A stretch of 64,000 nt of DNA, from the NCBI RefSeq assembly GCF_030490285.1, contig NZ_CP129884.1:4216001-4280000 (forward strand). Reading direction: 5' to 3'. This document shows, piece by piece, positions 27,352-36,824 of this stretch. Source of the stretch: Methylomonas montana (lineage in GTDB: Bacteria; Pseudomonadota; Gammaproteobacteria; Methylococcales; Methylomonadaceae). Numbering within the stretch: position 1 is the first letter of the stretch; each line of letters starts with the position of its first letter. The position numbers and the translations under genes were made by a program. Below the pieces are notes generated by a model. It did not search any database. It was given only the letters and a program-made list of their open reading frames with translations, and was not told where the DNA came from.

Positions 27352-30129
27352 TCATTGCGGCCCCATGCCCCAGCCTTCCAGTTCCGACTGCCGTTTGACC
27401 GTGGGTACATCCAAATCGGTCATCCGGCCTTGAGTACGGGTTAAGGTGTCTTGGCGGCCGCTGGAGGCTGCGCCGTATTTCTGCGGATTGAGTCGGCTGC
27501 CTGTGCCGGTGAGTTGATCCAGATTCAGCATGGAAGCCGCATTGGCGGCGGTCGGCAAATGCCCCGTCTGCGCCAGAATCGCCAACCATTCGTCGAGATT
27601 GACTTGGGTCCAGTCCACGCGGTCCAGGTCCGCAACTTTGATGCCGGTACAACTGGGACTTTCCGGCGTGCCGAAATCCATGCCCAACTGAGGTTTGATT
27701 TGTTCATTGAGGATGCGCGCTAGCGGCGAGTTGTAGCAGCAGTAACTTTCCTTGCGCACCCAACACACGCCAGCCACCTTGCTTTCGCAATAGGTGCCGA
27801 GGTCCGTGCAGACTTTCAGTTGTTTCTTGGCTGCGAGTTCGTACTCCGGTTCTTCGCAGGAATAGACGATCTGGATAATCATGATGATGATCATCACCAC
27901 GGTGTAGGCCGTCATCAGCGTACTGAGCAGTTCGCCGGCGACCGCGGCACCGCCGCCCAACTCGACGCCACCCGATTCCGCCGCCGGGGTCAAATTGCCC
28001 GCCGAATCGAAGGCAGCCTGACCGCCGGCACTGAACAAGGCATTGCCGGCCGCTTCGCCAAAGGTCTGGCCGATCCATTCCGCCACCGACTTCATCAATT
28101 CGCCTTTTAGCGAGTCGAGCAAGCCTTGTGAGGCGATGTCGCTGGTACTGAGCATGTCGGTGCCGACCAAGTCATTCACGGTCGAGGCAAAATCCGCTTG
28201 AAAACTATTCCAGGCGTCGCCCGCCAGAGTAAACGGTGTGCGCATGGTTTCCCAGGCGCCTCGTATGGCGGAAGTGCTGTCCATGGCCATGACCGCACTG
28301 TCCATCTGACTGGTGGCGATCAATAAATCAATGTAACGTCCCAGTCCCATCGCACCCGAGGGCGTTTCGCAGCAATCGACCAAACTGAGCGCGCCGCCGA
28401 CCATTTTGCAACTGGCGGGTTTACCCTGGAATACCTGACAGGTGGTCGGATCCTTCTGCTGCAGATCGGCGTTGGCATAGTCACAATGCAAGTCCATCGC
28501 CATTTGCTGAGCGCTGTTGAGTAAGGCTACTGCCTTGCTGAAATCCTGGCTCTGCGTCCGATTCACCGTGATGCAATCTTCGCCCATGCAGCGAATCGGT
28601 CCGGCGCATTGCTGTTGGGTATTGCTTTGAATGCCGGGAATGCCGACAGTTTGTCCGCAGTCGTAAGTATCGACGCTGTCCCAGCAGGTGCCGGAGGCCA
28701 ACACACTGGTACATTGGCTTTTGATGAACGAGCAGCCTTGCGTTTCCAACAACGCACAGGTCTTGTTGGGTATCCCGTTCGTCGGCGGTTCTAAACAGTG
28801 GGTGCCGGCGGTATCGGTCCAGCATTGGCCATACTGATTCAAATCGCAATGCCCTGAGGCTTGAATCGCCATACAGGTATTGCGAATCCCGGTCGAACTG
28901 GCCACCGGGGCTTGTGCCAAATCCGTGCCGCAAACCATCACCTGCGAAGTTGGATCGACGTAACAACCCGAAGCATTGGCAGGATCGCTAGTACAACTCA
29001 ATTGGCTGCCGGCCTGACAAATGCCGTCAGTAATCGCATTGGCTAAGTTTTGGCAATTCGGGCCACTCCAACTCCATTGATCCTGGGTGATCAATTTCGA
29101 CAAATCATAACGGAGCCGAATCCTGGAATAACCTTCACCATTACCACCAACCATGGTTTCCTGTTTGAAGACTTTGTTGCCCGTACTGTTGAAGGCATAG
29201 GTGACGTCGCGATTGGGATGGTCGACCCAGCTATTGCTGAGCTCACATGAGCCACCCCAGCCGGTGGAACCGGTATAGATCAGATTCCCGCCGTAATAGA
29301 CGCGGGCATGGTCATCGAACTCGACATCTTCCAGCGTGGCACTGATGATGGCTTCCGGGTGCAGGACGTTGTATGTGACTTCCCAGTTGAATATGCCGCA
29401 ACCGGCTGACCAGTAGTTGTCGCCGACTCGGCCAACATACAAATCCATGCAGCCGGATCCACAACTGGACATGCCGCCGTTCCCGGAGACAAAACTGAGT
29501 AGGGTCTCTACATTGACTTGATGTGTCGCTGTACAACTTTGCGGCACTGTCGGCTGGCGCAGACACAACTGATAATCCGGCACTTGCACCGAATGACTGG
29601 TCTCGGTTTGCGTGGTCACGGTGGTACAGTCCGAAAACGACTGCGACCAGGGCGTGAAATTGGCAAACACCTGATCACCGGCAGTCCAGACTGCATCGTT
29701 GTGTAAATCCGGATGCGACTGGTGGGCGTTGTCGATCAAGGTGCGATAGGCTTCGCCGGTGAAGCTGGATTCGCCGTTCAAGGCGGTCTGCGCGTTCAAC
29801 CCCGCCGCCAGTGTGCCGGGGTTGTTGCCATAGAGATCGGCAAACTCCTGGGCCGTGGTCGTAGCGCTGTTAGTGTCCGGAAACAAGGTGCCAATCGATA
29901 TGGCACTTTCCTGAGCCGTCCCCGGATTTAAGGTCAGCGTGCCGTTGCCGGTATCGAGCGGAAACGCAAAACCATCGAGGACTTGCTGACCGAGTTGTTG
30001 GCCATCACGCCCGGCCGCCTGAATCGCATCGGCCCAGGACACACCAAACGGTGTCCAGGCCAGCGTGACGCACAGCACCGCTGACAGGATTTGCGTAACA
30101 AATGTTTGGGGATCAAAGAATTGTCTCAT
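27352..30129 (-). CDS. traN: TraN: mating-pair stabilisation outer-membrane protein
   Basis: The 925-residue protein begins MRQFFDPQTFVTQILSAVLC with a cleavable-looking signal ending near WA at residue 24, and is very rich in cysteine, as expected for F-type TraN, the outer-membrane adhesin that contacts the recipient. A C-terminal hydrophobic segment (LLSTLMTAYTVVMIIIMIIQIVYSC) is membrane-like. The start at 30129 is preferred because it gives the signal peptide; the open frame reaches back to 30240 inside traU. It lies 4 nt after traU and is the last gene of the tra operon. The long middle region is where TraN proteins vary and set recipient specificity. Confidence 0.88.
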   Translation of the reverse strand: MRQFFDPQTFVTQILSAVLCVTLAWTPFGVSWADAIQAAGRDGQQLGQQVLDGFAFPLDTGNGTLTLNPGTAQESAISIGTLFPDTNSATTTAQEFADLYGNNPGTLAAGLNAQTALNGESSFTGEAYRTLIDNAHQSHPDLHNDAVWTAGDQVFANFTPWSQSFSDCTTVTTQTETSHSVQVPDYQLCLRQPTVPQSCTATHQVNVETLLSFVSGNGGMSSCGSGCMDLYVGRVGDNYWSAGCGIFNWEVTYNVLHPEAIISATLEDVEFDDHARVYYGGNLIYTGSTGWGGSCELSNSWVDHPNRDVTYAFNSTGNKVFKQETMVGGNGEGYSRIRLRYDLSKLITQDQWSWSGPNCQNLANAITDGICQAGSQLSCTSDPANASGCYVDPTSQVMVCGTDLAQAPVASSTGIRNTCMAIQASGHCDLNQYGQCWTDTAGTHCLEPPTNGIPNKTCALLETQGCSFIKSQCTSVLASGTCWDSVDTYDCGQTVGIPGIQSNTQQQCAGPIRCMGEDCITVNRTQSQDFSKAVALLNSAQQMAMDLHCDYANADLQQKDPTTCQVFQGKPASCKMVGGALSLVDCCETPSGAMGLGRYIDLLIATSQMDSAVMAMDSTSAIRGAWETMRTPFTLAGDAWNSFQADFASTVNDLVGTDMLSTSDIASQGLLDSLKGELMKSVAEWIGQTFGEAAGNALFSAGGQAAFDSAGNLTPAAESGGVELGGGAAVAGELLSTLMTAYTVVMIIIMIIQIVYSCEEPEYELAAKKQLKVCTDLGTYCESKVAGVCWVRKESYCCYNSPLARILNEQIKPQLGMDFGTPESPSCTGIKVADLDRVDWTQVNLDEWLAILAQTGHLPTAANAASMLNLDQLTGTGSRLNPQKYGAASSGRQDTLTRTQGRMTDLDVPTVKRQSELEGWGMGPQ

Positions 30130-30133
30130 CGCC

Positions 30134-31165
30134 TCATAAACCAACGCAGCAATCTTGCCACCTAAATAGGATGTATAGATGATCTTCACCCGGCCCCGGA
30201 TACGTGCGTCCCGCCCCCCATTTGAAGGTGGTTTCGCCAATTACATGATTGGACTCAGTTTCCGCGACCGGATAAAACATCGATAGCCGGTATTGCGACT
30301 TGGGGATGAAGGGATAGATATAGCCGCCGCATAAAGCATCATTGCCCGAGGTTTTCCAGGCCAGCCCACGGCGATGCAAGGAGGCCGTGGCGCGCGTGGC
30401 CAACAAACTGGTAATCCTGGGATCGGTGCCGTAACTGGTCGGCGAAATCCCGGATAAGGGATACATGTGACCCCAGGCGCCGGCACACCAGAACAAAGCA
30501 TCCAATGGATTGCCGGTGGCGGCCGCTGCGGCATCAGCGACACAGGCGGAAATGGCCACCGGATTGGCAAACAGGGTCGTCTCCGGACTGGTAAAAAACG
30601 CCAATAAGTCATTATTCCAGGTCGGATCCAGTTCCGAGACATACAGCAAATCGAAATCCCGATAGCCATCACTGTTGCAGCGACCATCCCAGAACAGATC
30701 CAGCAAAATGGTCAACGGAAACGCGAAATAGTGGTAATTGAAAAATGACATCTCACTGGCATCGAAATCCGCCTTGCCGGTGGTGGCGATCAGACGCACG
30801 TTCGAGGCACTGAATTTATGGCCTCCCAAAGCCGGCGAGCACCAGGGATTGCGGACAATCTCGATCAGTCTCGCCGGATTCCAAAGACCCATGGTCATGC
30901 CAAGTTCCGGAATCCCCATTGGATCGGTACAGAAACAGAACTTCTCATCAGTCGCGATGCTCGGTACGTTACCACCGCCCAGCGAAGCTCCCGCCGCCCG
31001 AATCGGAAACAAACAGCTCCAGCAAATATCGGTGACCAGCTTGCCAGACCACAGTTCGGCATCGGAACATAACGGATCGACGCTATTGGTGGTGGTTTCG
31101 GCATAAAGCGGGGTTGCCAGCGTTATCAAGCCTCCCAAAACCCAAGGGAAAACGAATCGTTTCAT
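30134..31165 (-). CDS. traU: TraU: F-type conjugation protein
   Basis: A 343-residue periplasmic protein with an N-terminal signal (MKRFVFPWVLGGLITLATPLYA) and many paired cysteines (ICWSCLFPIRAAG, EKFCFCTDP), fitting TraU. In F-type systems TraU is needed for DNA transfer rather than pilus assembly. Its disulphides could be handled by the DsbC-like protein encoded in the same operon. The ATG overlaps the traW stop by ATGA, and traN follows after 4 nt. Confidence 0.92.
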   Translation of the reverse strand: MKRFVFPWVLGGLITLATPLYAETTTNSVDPLCSDAELWSGKLVTDICWSCLFPIRAAGASLGGGNVPSIATDEKFCFCTDPMGIPELGMTMGLWNPARLIEIVRNPWCSPALGGHKFSASNVRLIATTGKADFDASEMSFFNYHYFAFPLTILLDLFWDGRCNSDGYRDFDLLYVSELDPTWNNDLLAFFTSPETTLFANPVAISACVADAAAAATGNPLDALFWCAGAWGHMYPLSGISPTSYGTDPRITSLLATRATASLHRRGLAWKTSGNDALCGGYIYPFIPKSQYRLSMFYPVAETESNHVIGETTFKWGAGRTYPGPGEDHLYILFRWQDCCVGL

Positions 31166-32361
31166 GACCGCTCTCCCGAAGAGACAGGCAGTTTTCGTTC
31201 ATGAACAATCAGACGGTTGCCAGATTGTTCGATGAAAGATGGAACATGCTGTAACTGAAAACGGCTGCGCACATCCGGTGTCAGTAAATACACCGGTGCC
31301 TGCATGGTGTTTTCCAAGTGTTTAAGCTTTTCCCAGCCATCTTGACGCGGCAGAGACGTGGACAAATACATCACGAGGGCCTTTTTGTCCTGGCAGGACT
31401 GATGCTGAATCAGCTCAACTTGCGCCGGCACCGTGGCATCGAACACCATCAGACATAATCCAAACGGCATCTTGTCCAATGGGTTGACGGTTTGTCCGGC
31501 ACGGATGATCAGCTGTCCATTGGGTGCTGTCAGATCGCGCGGGGCGGTGATGGTCAGGTCCACGATTCGATCGCGATCATCCTGAGCCACCGACAGCACT
31601 TCGAATTTCTGTTGTTCCCAAAACCGTGCAATCGCTTGTCGCTGCTTTTGTTTCCAGTCGATGGCCGCCACTCGGTGTTTGAGTTCTTCCAGCAAGTCGA
31701 TTTCGGCAATCTCGCCGACATCGCCCAAGGTTCCCAAATCACCCTGCTTGCCGGCTTTGAGTTGCTCGTCCAACCAGGACAAGCTGCTAACACCTCGAAC
31801 GTGTAAACGGGCTTTCCCTTCCTGTTCGACGACGATGTCAGGCACTGACGTCACCGACCAGCGTTGAAAACGGGTGGGATCGATGACGATGTTTGGCAGA
31901 GGATCGATGCCCTTCAGCAAGCGTTTGAGGTCAGCCATCAAAGCCGGCAGTTTTTGGCCGGGTTTGGGGCCGCGAAACACCAGTAGCACATCGTCCCGGT
32001 CGACTGCTTCTTCGAAGAGTTCTTTCAGCGCCGTATCGCCGAGCGAAAACGAGACAAACAGCAGTGTGAGTGGCTTGTTCGAAGGATTTGTCGGGTGGAC
32101 GTTTTCCGATCCCGTCGATAGCGCCTCTGCTTGGATCGCCTGCGAAGCTTTCAAGACTTGTTGCGCCTGGCGTTTCATGTCTCGTTGATCAACCTGACCG
32201 TTCAACCATTCAGGTCGAGGCTGGCCTTCCAAGGCTTGCAAGATGGCCTGAGAACGATCTAGCCAGGCTTCTTCAGCCTGAACCGTATGTACGCTGAACC
32301 AATAGAGCAAACAGACCGCCGATTGACGCCAAGGACGATGTGACCGATCAAAACAATGCAT
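31162..32361 (-). CDS. traW: TraW with N-terminal TrbC-like region
   Basis: A 399-residue secreted protein. After a signal peptide (AVCLLYWFSVHTVQA) comes a region typical of TrbC (LTLLFVSFSLGDTALKELFEEAV, then VVEQEGKARLHVRGVSS), and the C-terminal half resembles TraW (LDLTITAPRDL-like strands, VYLLTPDVRSRFQLQHVPS). F has two separate proteins, TraW and TrbC; SXT and IncA/C elements carry such a fusion. Both parts assist pilus assembly in the periplasm. I choose the ATG at 32361; an upstream TTG in frame is possible but less likely. It overlaps trhF at its 5' end and traU at its 3' end. Confidence 0.85.
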   Translation of the reverse strand: MHCFDRSHRPWRQSAVCLLYWFSVHTVQAEEAWLDRSQAILQALEGQPRPEWLNGQVDQRDMKRQAQQVLKASQAIQAEALSTGSENVHPTNPSNKPLTLLFVSFSLGDTALKELFEEAVDRDDVLLVFRGPKPGQKLPALMADLKRLLKGIDPLPNIVIDPTRFQRWSVTSVPDIVVEQEGKARLHVRGVSSLSWLDEQLKAGKQGDLGTLGDVGEIAEIDLLEELKHRVAAIDWKQKQRQAIARFWEQQKFEVLSVAQDDRDRIVDLTITAPRDLTAPNGQLIIRAGQTVNPLDKMPFGLCLMVFDATVPAQVELIQHQSCQDKKALVMYLSTSLPRQDGWEKLKHLENTMQAPVYLLTPDVRSRFQLQHVPSFIEQSGNRLIVHERKLPVSSGERS

Positions 32362-32914
32362 AAGCCCGTCCAATCACTTGATGGTCGTAGACATAGCCCC
32401 AGTAACGCGAATCGAAGCTTTTGTCGGTTTGCCCGGTCACCCAATAGGCGGCCGGTGGAATCGTTTCATGGCGTTTGAATTGGACCGCCGGCTTCTTGAG
32501 TTTCTCGGTCAGCGGCAAACCGTCGATGATCCGTTCGCCGTTAATCGTGGTGTGCTGCGGATCGACGTGAATGCTATCGCCCGTGACGCCGGCGGCGATT
32601 TTGACAATGATCTGGCCGTCCTTGAAAAAAGGCGCCATGCGCTCGGCGCGAAACGCGATCAAATCGCCGCGCCAGATGTCTTTATTTTGGGTATCGATCA
32701 GGTATATCCATTTATCCGGCAGGCAGCGATCGACCTGGTCATCGCCGCCGATCAGAAAGCGTTGGCCGAGGTAACGTTCCACGGCTAACACCAGCAACAA
32801 AATCGGTATCGCCTTCAGCAAGAAGAGGCCTAAGCGAGGACGAGTGACACCGGGCGACGATGGCGAATGGAACCGGGGTTTATTCATAGGCTTAGCGTCC
32901 GGTTTGTCGAACAT
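32348..32914 (-). CDS. trhF: TrhF/TraF-type S26 signal peptidase-like protein
   Basis: About 188 residues with one N-terminal transmembrane helix (LLKAIPILLLVLAVERYLG) followed by a periplasmic S26-peptidase fold. The box that usually holds the nucleophilic Ser (S-M-P) reads RCLPDKW here, and the general-base Lys lies in VKIAAGVTGDSI. Members of this family are thought to process conjugation proteins. Of two ATGs, the one at 32914 has GGAGG at correct spacing; the one at 32920 touches it. It overlaps trbI and traW, so the cluster is tightly coupled. Confidence 0.8.
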   Translation of the reverse strand: MFDKPDAKPMNKPRFHSPSSPGVTRPRLGLFLLKAIPILLLVLAVERYLGQRFLIGGDDQVDRCLPDKWIYLIDTQNKDIWRGDLIAFRAERMAPFFKDGQIIVKIAAGVTGDSIHVDPQHTTINGERIIDGLPLTEKLKKPAVQFKRHETIPPAAYWVTGQTDKSFDSRYWGYVYDHQVIGRAYALF

Positions 32915-33209
32915 AGACATCCTCCGGTGCGGCCACCACCGCTGTTGAATCGATCACCAGATAACCTGCGTCACTAAGCTTTTTGGCTTGACCCTGCCAG
33001 TCATCGACAATTTTGGCCATCTGTTCCTGGCTGGCATTGGGTGGTATCGATTGAATCAATTTGGCTCTGTCGAACACGAATACCGGCGTCACCAAATTCA
33101 AGCGTTCTAAGGGCTGTTGTAATTGCTGTTGCGCAGCCAACCAGCCACCGAGACATCCCAGACAGACAGCGATTAAAACAGTGCTGAGCCATTGTGATTT
33201 AGCGTCCAT
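32892..33209 (-). CDS. TrbI-like conjugation protein
   Basis: A 105-residue protein with a single N-terminal membrane helix (LSTVLIAVCLGCLGGWLAA) and a small periplasmic part (VTPVFVFDRAKLIQSIPPNAS...VIDSTAVVAAPEDVYV). Size, topology and place between traC and trhF fit the F-type TrbI family, which affects pilus retraction in F. The assignment is mostly by position and the FDRAKLI/VVAAPEDV pattern. It overlaps traC by 11 nt and trhF by 23 nt. Confidence 0.7.
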   Translation of the reverse strand: MDAKSQWLSTVLIAVCLGCLGGWLAAQQQLQQPLERLNLVTPVFVFDRAKLIQSIPPNASQEQMAKIVDDWQGQAKKLSDAGYLVIDSTAVVAAPEDVYVRQTGR

Positions 33210-35613
33210 GATTCAACTCCCGTGTTTTAGACTGGCGACTGTCGATGAGTTGTTGAATGGCATCGCCCAGACTCAAACCTTGCCGGCGCAATTGCTTCAA
33301 GGCGTTGACGTCTTCGGGTTTGGTGGAGAACAGAATGCGTTTGAAGGGATCAACGATCAGACGGCCAATCCCTGAGCCCATCTCGGTGATGAAAAAGATT
33401 TCCGAGTAGGCGCCGGGCAAGGTATGCACGGTTTTCAGGAGTTCATAGCCGCCATCCGACAACGGTAGGCGGCGATCCTGCTTCATGCCTTCGATGACTT
33501 CGGCTTTCTGACCGAGCAGATACATGTTGGCCGAGTTCTCGACAATGGCCCGGCCAGCGGCATTGCGGTACAAGTCGTTCACCGACTGGGTGATGGTCAC
33601 CGCTGCACCGCCGTATTTCCGAAACCGGCGGTACCCGTGTTCCATGAACTTGGCCACATCGCCTTCGGTGAGCAAATCCCAGGCTTCGTCGATGATGACG
33701 ATCTTCGGCCGGTTGCGTTCGCCCAGATACATTTCCTGCTGGATTTGGTAGATCAGTTGCAGCAACACGACTTGTTGCAGATGTTTGCGGCCCTTGAGTT
33801 CTTCCAGTTCCAGCACGGTAAAGTCATTGGTGAATTTGGCGTTGTTGCGGCCATTGAAGTAACGACCGTATTCGCCACGAGTCGTGAACGGAAACAGTTG
33901 TTCGCCGACATCCTTCAAACGTTGATCGGTTTCGGCGCAGAGCTGCCGGGCGATGTCGTCGACGGACATGGCCTGGGCCTTTTCGGTCCACAGTTGCTTC
34001 AGAATCCGTTTCAGACCTGCAGTTTGAAAGTCAGTGAGTTTTTCGGTGGGTGCCGCCATCTGGCTCACCAATCCGGCTAACATATCGGCTTCTTCCTCGA
34101 AGTTTTGCACGATCTCGAACGGGTTCATGCAGATGTTCGAGCCATGGGTGAACTTGACGAAATCGCCTTCCAGCACTTCGCAGAGGTTTTCGTAAGAGCG
34201 GCCGACATCGATGGCCCAAATCTGCGCGCCTTCGGTCAGATAGCTGACGATGATCTCGTTGGTCAGGAAGGATTTACCTTTACCGGATTCGGCAGCGATG
34301 CAGAGGTTATAGTTGCCGGTGGTATCAAACAGCGACACAGCCATGTGTTCGCCGTTACGGGAGACGAAATTCAAGGTCGGTGTCCCGGTGCCGGCCCAAT
34401 CACCGAACAGCGGTAATAACGGAATCGCATGGCGCGTGGCCAAGGTGCGATAACGTTTCAGGTCGGCAATCGCTGAACGTTCCGGCCCAAAGGGTAAACA
34501 GTTCAGGAAAAACGGCATGCAGAAATACTTGTCTTCCAAAAGCTGAAAGCCCAATTCCCGAAAATACACCCGAGCATTGGAAACCGCTGCGGCTTCTTCC
34601 TGTTCGTCGCAAAACAGCAGTACACCGAAATACGCCCGGATCGGCCGATCACCGTCACGGTAGGCGTCAAACAACACGTCGAAATGGTGTTTGCGTTGCA
34701 CCAGCACCGGTAGAAAACGAGCAATCGGCGTATTGACCTGGTTGGTAATGAATTGCCTTACGCCTTCTTGTTTTGAACGGGTCGATTCGGCGTCAGGATA
34801 ATGCAGGGTCAAACTGAGCAAGGTGTTTTGACGAATGCCGCGGGTGCCGGACAAAATGTCGCCCAGATAACTCTTGGCGCTGCCGAAGTAAAAATGATCC
34901 GGTGTGCGTTTGGCGGATAAGGTCTTAACGCGTTTTTGTCCTAGCCAAATGCCTTTTTCGTCGGTCCGAATCGCATTGTCGAAATCCAGCAATTGATCCC
35001 GTATCAATTGGGTAGGATCGCACTCAGGTACCACCCGGTCTTTCCAGCCGGCATCGGTCTGCCAGTTGAGCAACGTGTTGAGGATGCGGACATACTGATC
35101 AGCACCCAACACCTCCGGATACAAGCCAATGGTCGACAACGACTGTTGCGTAGCGAGTTGCAATTCAGTTGCCCGGCGGATGTCACTTTCACTGGGCCGG
35201 GGATGCGCCATGGGCAATTTCACGGTCACGAAAATGTGGCTGCGCCGCAAGCGAGCCCCCGAGATCGATTCCGGCGGTTTGGTGGTGCCTTGTCGCAGAA
35301 ACTCGATACTGGCTTGAGTCATGGTTTTATAGGTTGGCTTTTGCTGTTTCAAGCGCCGGGTCTGCATGATCGCCAGCGATTCTTCGATGTCAGGCGAAGT
35401 CCAAAGGCTCACCTGCAACAAGGTGTCAGTCGGCCAGTCCTGGTTTAGCAACACGTTGACGCGCGCGGAAACGCTGGCATCGGCGCCGGTCAGAGGTCGG
35501 CACAGAAAGCCAAAACCAATACTGCTATCGGCCATCAAGAACAGATGATGGTCATATTCATAAGCCAGTACCGTGAATAACTGATCGGCACGTTGGCGTT
35601 GCGCGGTGGTCAT
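33199..35613 (-). CDS. traC: TraC: VirB4-family pilus-assembly ATPase
   Basis: An 804-residue ATPase with Walker A ESGKGKSFLTNE near residue 445, Walker B VIIDEAWDLL near residue 640 and the downstream ITQSVNDLYRNAAGRAI motif. This is the F-type TraC (VirB4 superfamily), which energises pilus extension at the inner membrane. The start MTTAQRQRADQL at 35613 overlaps the stop of the 85-aa gene (ATGA); the frame stays open to 35697 but that part is inside the upstream gene. It is the central motor of this type IV secretion cluster and is intact. Confidence 0.93.
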   Translation of the reverse strand: MTTAQRQRADQLFTVLAYEYDHHLFLMADSSIGFGFLCRPLTGADASVSARVNVLLNQDWPTDTLLQVSLWTSPDIEESLAIMQTRRLKQQKPTYKTMTQASIEFLRQGTTKPPESISGARLRRSHIFVTVKLPMAHPRPSESDIRRATELQLATQQSLSTIGLYPEVLGADQYVRILNTLLNWQTDAGWKDRVVPECDPTQLIRDQLLDFDNAIRTDEKGIWLGQKRVKTLSAKRTPDHFYFGSAKSYLGDILSGTRGIRQNTLLSLTLHYPDAESTRSKQEGVRQFITNQVNTPIARFLPVLVQRKHHFDVLFDAYRDGDRPIRAYFGVLLFCDEQEEAAAVSNARVYFRELGFQLLEDKYFCMPFFLNCLPFGPERSAIADLKRYRTLATRHAIPLLPLFGDWAGTGTPTLNFVSRNGEHMAVSLFDTTGNYNLCIAAESGKGKSFLTNEIIVSYLTEGAQIWAIDVGRSYENLCEVLEGDFVKFTHGSNICMNPFEIVQNFEEEADMLAGLVSQMAAPTEKLTDFQTAGLKRILKQLWTEKAQAMSVDDIARQLCAETDQRLKDVGEQLFPFTTRGEYGRYFNGRNNAKFTNDFTVLELEELKGRKHLQQVVLLQLIYQIQQEMYLGERNRPKIVIIDEAWDLLTEGDVAKFMEHGYRRFRKYGGAAVTITQSVNDLYRNAAGRAIVENSANMYLLGQKAEVIEGMKQDRRLPLSDGGYELLKTVHTLPGAYSEIFFITEMGSGIGRLIVDPFKRILFSTKPEDVNALKQLRRQGLSLGDAIQQLIDSRQSKTRELNHGR

Positions 35614-35867
35614 GGGGTCTGATCCTCGAAATACAGGTGTTGCATGGCTTCGGTTTGATGCTCGGCACGCAGGCGAATCGTAAAGGGATGTCGACAAACG
35701 CGAACCGCACGCTTTTTGCGTTTCAACTGCCGGGCTCTAGCCGGATGACAGGGGTTGATCGGCTGACCATTGGCGGCTTGGACCTTGACGGTCCGCTTAT
35801 CCTTCGCCAATGTGCAAGGGCGGCGGTTGCCCGCCGCGTTCTCGGTATCAATAGTTGAACCGGTCAT
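35610..35867 (-). CDS. Small basic protein, 85 aa, between traA and traC
   Basis: This 85-residue protein is strongly basic and cysteine/histidine-containing (ARQLKRKKRAVRVCRHPFTIRL), ends at a TGA that overlaps the traC start, and starts 13 nt after the traA stop. ATGA coupling to traC supports that it is real. SXT-like elements also have small genes near here. It has no signal peptide; its function is unknown. Confidence 0.6.
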   Translation of the reverse strand: MTGSTIDTENAAGNRRPCTLAKDKRTVKVQAANGQPINPCHPARARQLKRKKRAVRVCRHPFTIRLRAEHQTEAMQHLYFEDQTP

Positions 35868-35880
35868 CGTTATTCCAGGC

Positions 35881-36180
35881 CTAAATCGTGGCCGTCACGA
35901 TGTTGGTGATAATGGTCGGTGCCGCAAACAGGCCGACCCCGCTGGCAATTCCTAGCACGAAGCCCATGATACTGCCACGCACGACACCGGCGACTAGGCC
36001 GACGATGACGAACACGATGGCGATGATGCGGCCGAGCAAGCCTTCCACCCAGCCGGTCAGCAAGGTCCAGACGTTGTTGAACTCGGTACCGCCAGCACCG
36101 GCCATGGCGTCGGATGCCATCAACATAAAAAATAACGATGCCAGGGTCACCAGTACCCCGGTTCGATGCGATGTTTTCAT
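35881..36180 (-). CDS. traA: TraA: F-type pilin precursor
   Basis: A 99-residue precursor: a leader (MKTSHRTGVLVTLASLFFML) with a likely cleavage after AMA near residue 27, then AGAGGTEFNNVW and two hydrophobic helices (IIAIVFVIVGLVAGVVRGSI and VLGIASGVGLFAAPTIITNIV). This is the plan of the F-type major pilin. The ATG at 36180 has an AGAGGA site about 8 nt upstream; a TTG one codon earlier is less likely. About 130 nt separate it from traV, which may hold a translation or processing signal for abundant pilin. Confidence 0.88.
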   Translation of the reverse strand: MKTSHRTGVLVTLASLFFMLMASDAMAGAGGTEFNNVWTLLTGWVEGLLGRIIAIVFVIVGLVAGVVRGSIMGFVLGIASGVGLFAAPTIITNIVTATI

Positions 36181-36311
36181 CAAAAATATCCTCTATGTAG
36201 TTAAAAGACGGTTGCCCGTCGAATCTCGGACGTTCAGTCCGGCAGGTTTTAAGCGGTTGCCCGCTCACTCTCGCAGGGGGTGTGGTACCTGCGGTGAAAT
36301 GGGATCAAGGA

Positions 36312-36824
36312 TCAGGGCAATTGTTTGCCTAATCGATTCACTGGATTCTCGTCATCAGTGGTATCGACGCTGGATCGTTTCTCCGGTGGGCGTTGCTCGA
36401 CTTGTAAAGGAATCAACGACGAACTGGCTGTCGGTGCCGCCTTGCCGATCATCCAACGCCGGGGTTCCAGTTCGGTGTAGACGTAGTTGGACACCATCAA
36501 ATCGCCCTCGGCATCTTCCCAAGGCGCGATCCAGATCCGCATCACCTGGGATGGCGTTCGAATAGGCGTGGGATCTTCGATCTTGGGCACGGGTTGTTGT
36601 AACGGTGGTGCGAGTGCCGGTTTTGACATTGGCTCTGATTCCTGGCTATTTTCCGGAGGGGCTTCCGGCAACGCCGTATTGGTCACATGGTAGGCCTGCG
36701 TCGTCGACAGACAGCTGGGTTCGTCCGGCATGCCTTTACAGCCGTAGTCGGTGGCGCAGCCGGTGGTGATGGCGATCAGCAGTACACTGAGGCTATAAAT
36801 AGAAAACTGATGAAAGCGTTTCAT
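36312..36824 (-). CDS. traV: TraV: outer-membrane lipoprotein of the transfer channel
   Basis: A 170-residue lipoprotein with a lipobox (SVLLIAITTGCATDYGCKG; the lipidated Cys is residue 23) and a proline-rich linker (LPEAPPENSQ...APPLQQPVPKIEDP). TraV anchors the TraB/TraK core complex in the outer membrane. The conserved IWIAPWEDAEGDLMVSNYVYTELEPRRW motif near the C-terminus fits the family. The ATG overlaps the dsbC stop by ATGA. Confidence 0.88.
   Translation of the reverse strand: MKRFHQFSIYSLSVLLIAITTGCATDYGCKGMPDEPSCLSTTQAYHVTNTALPEAPPENSQESEPMSKPALAPPLQQPVPKIEDPTPIRTPSQVMRIWIAPWEDAEGDLMVSNYVYTELEPRRWMIGKAAPTASSSLIPLQVEQRPPEKRSSVDTTDDENPVNRLGKQLP

Noticed and set aside
31874..32188. 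104-codon plus-strand frame inside traW, typical of many long antisense frames in the GC-rich tra genes
   Set aside because: Shadow of the real gene on the other strand; no start signals or motifs.
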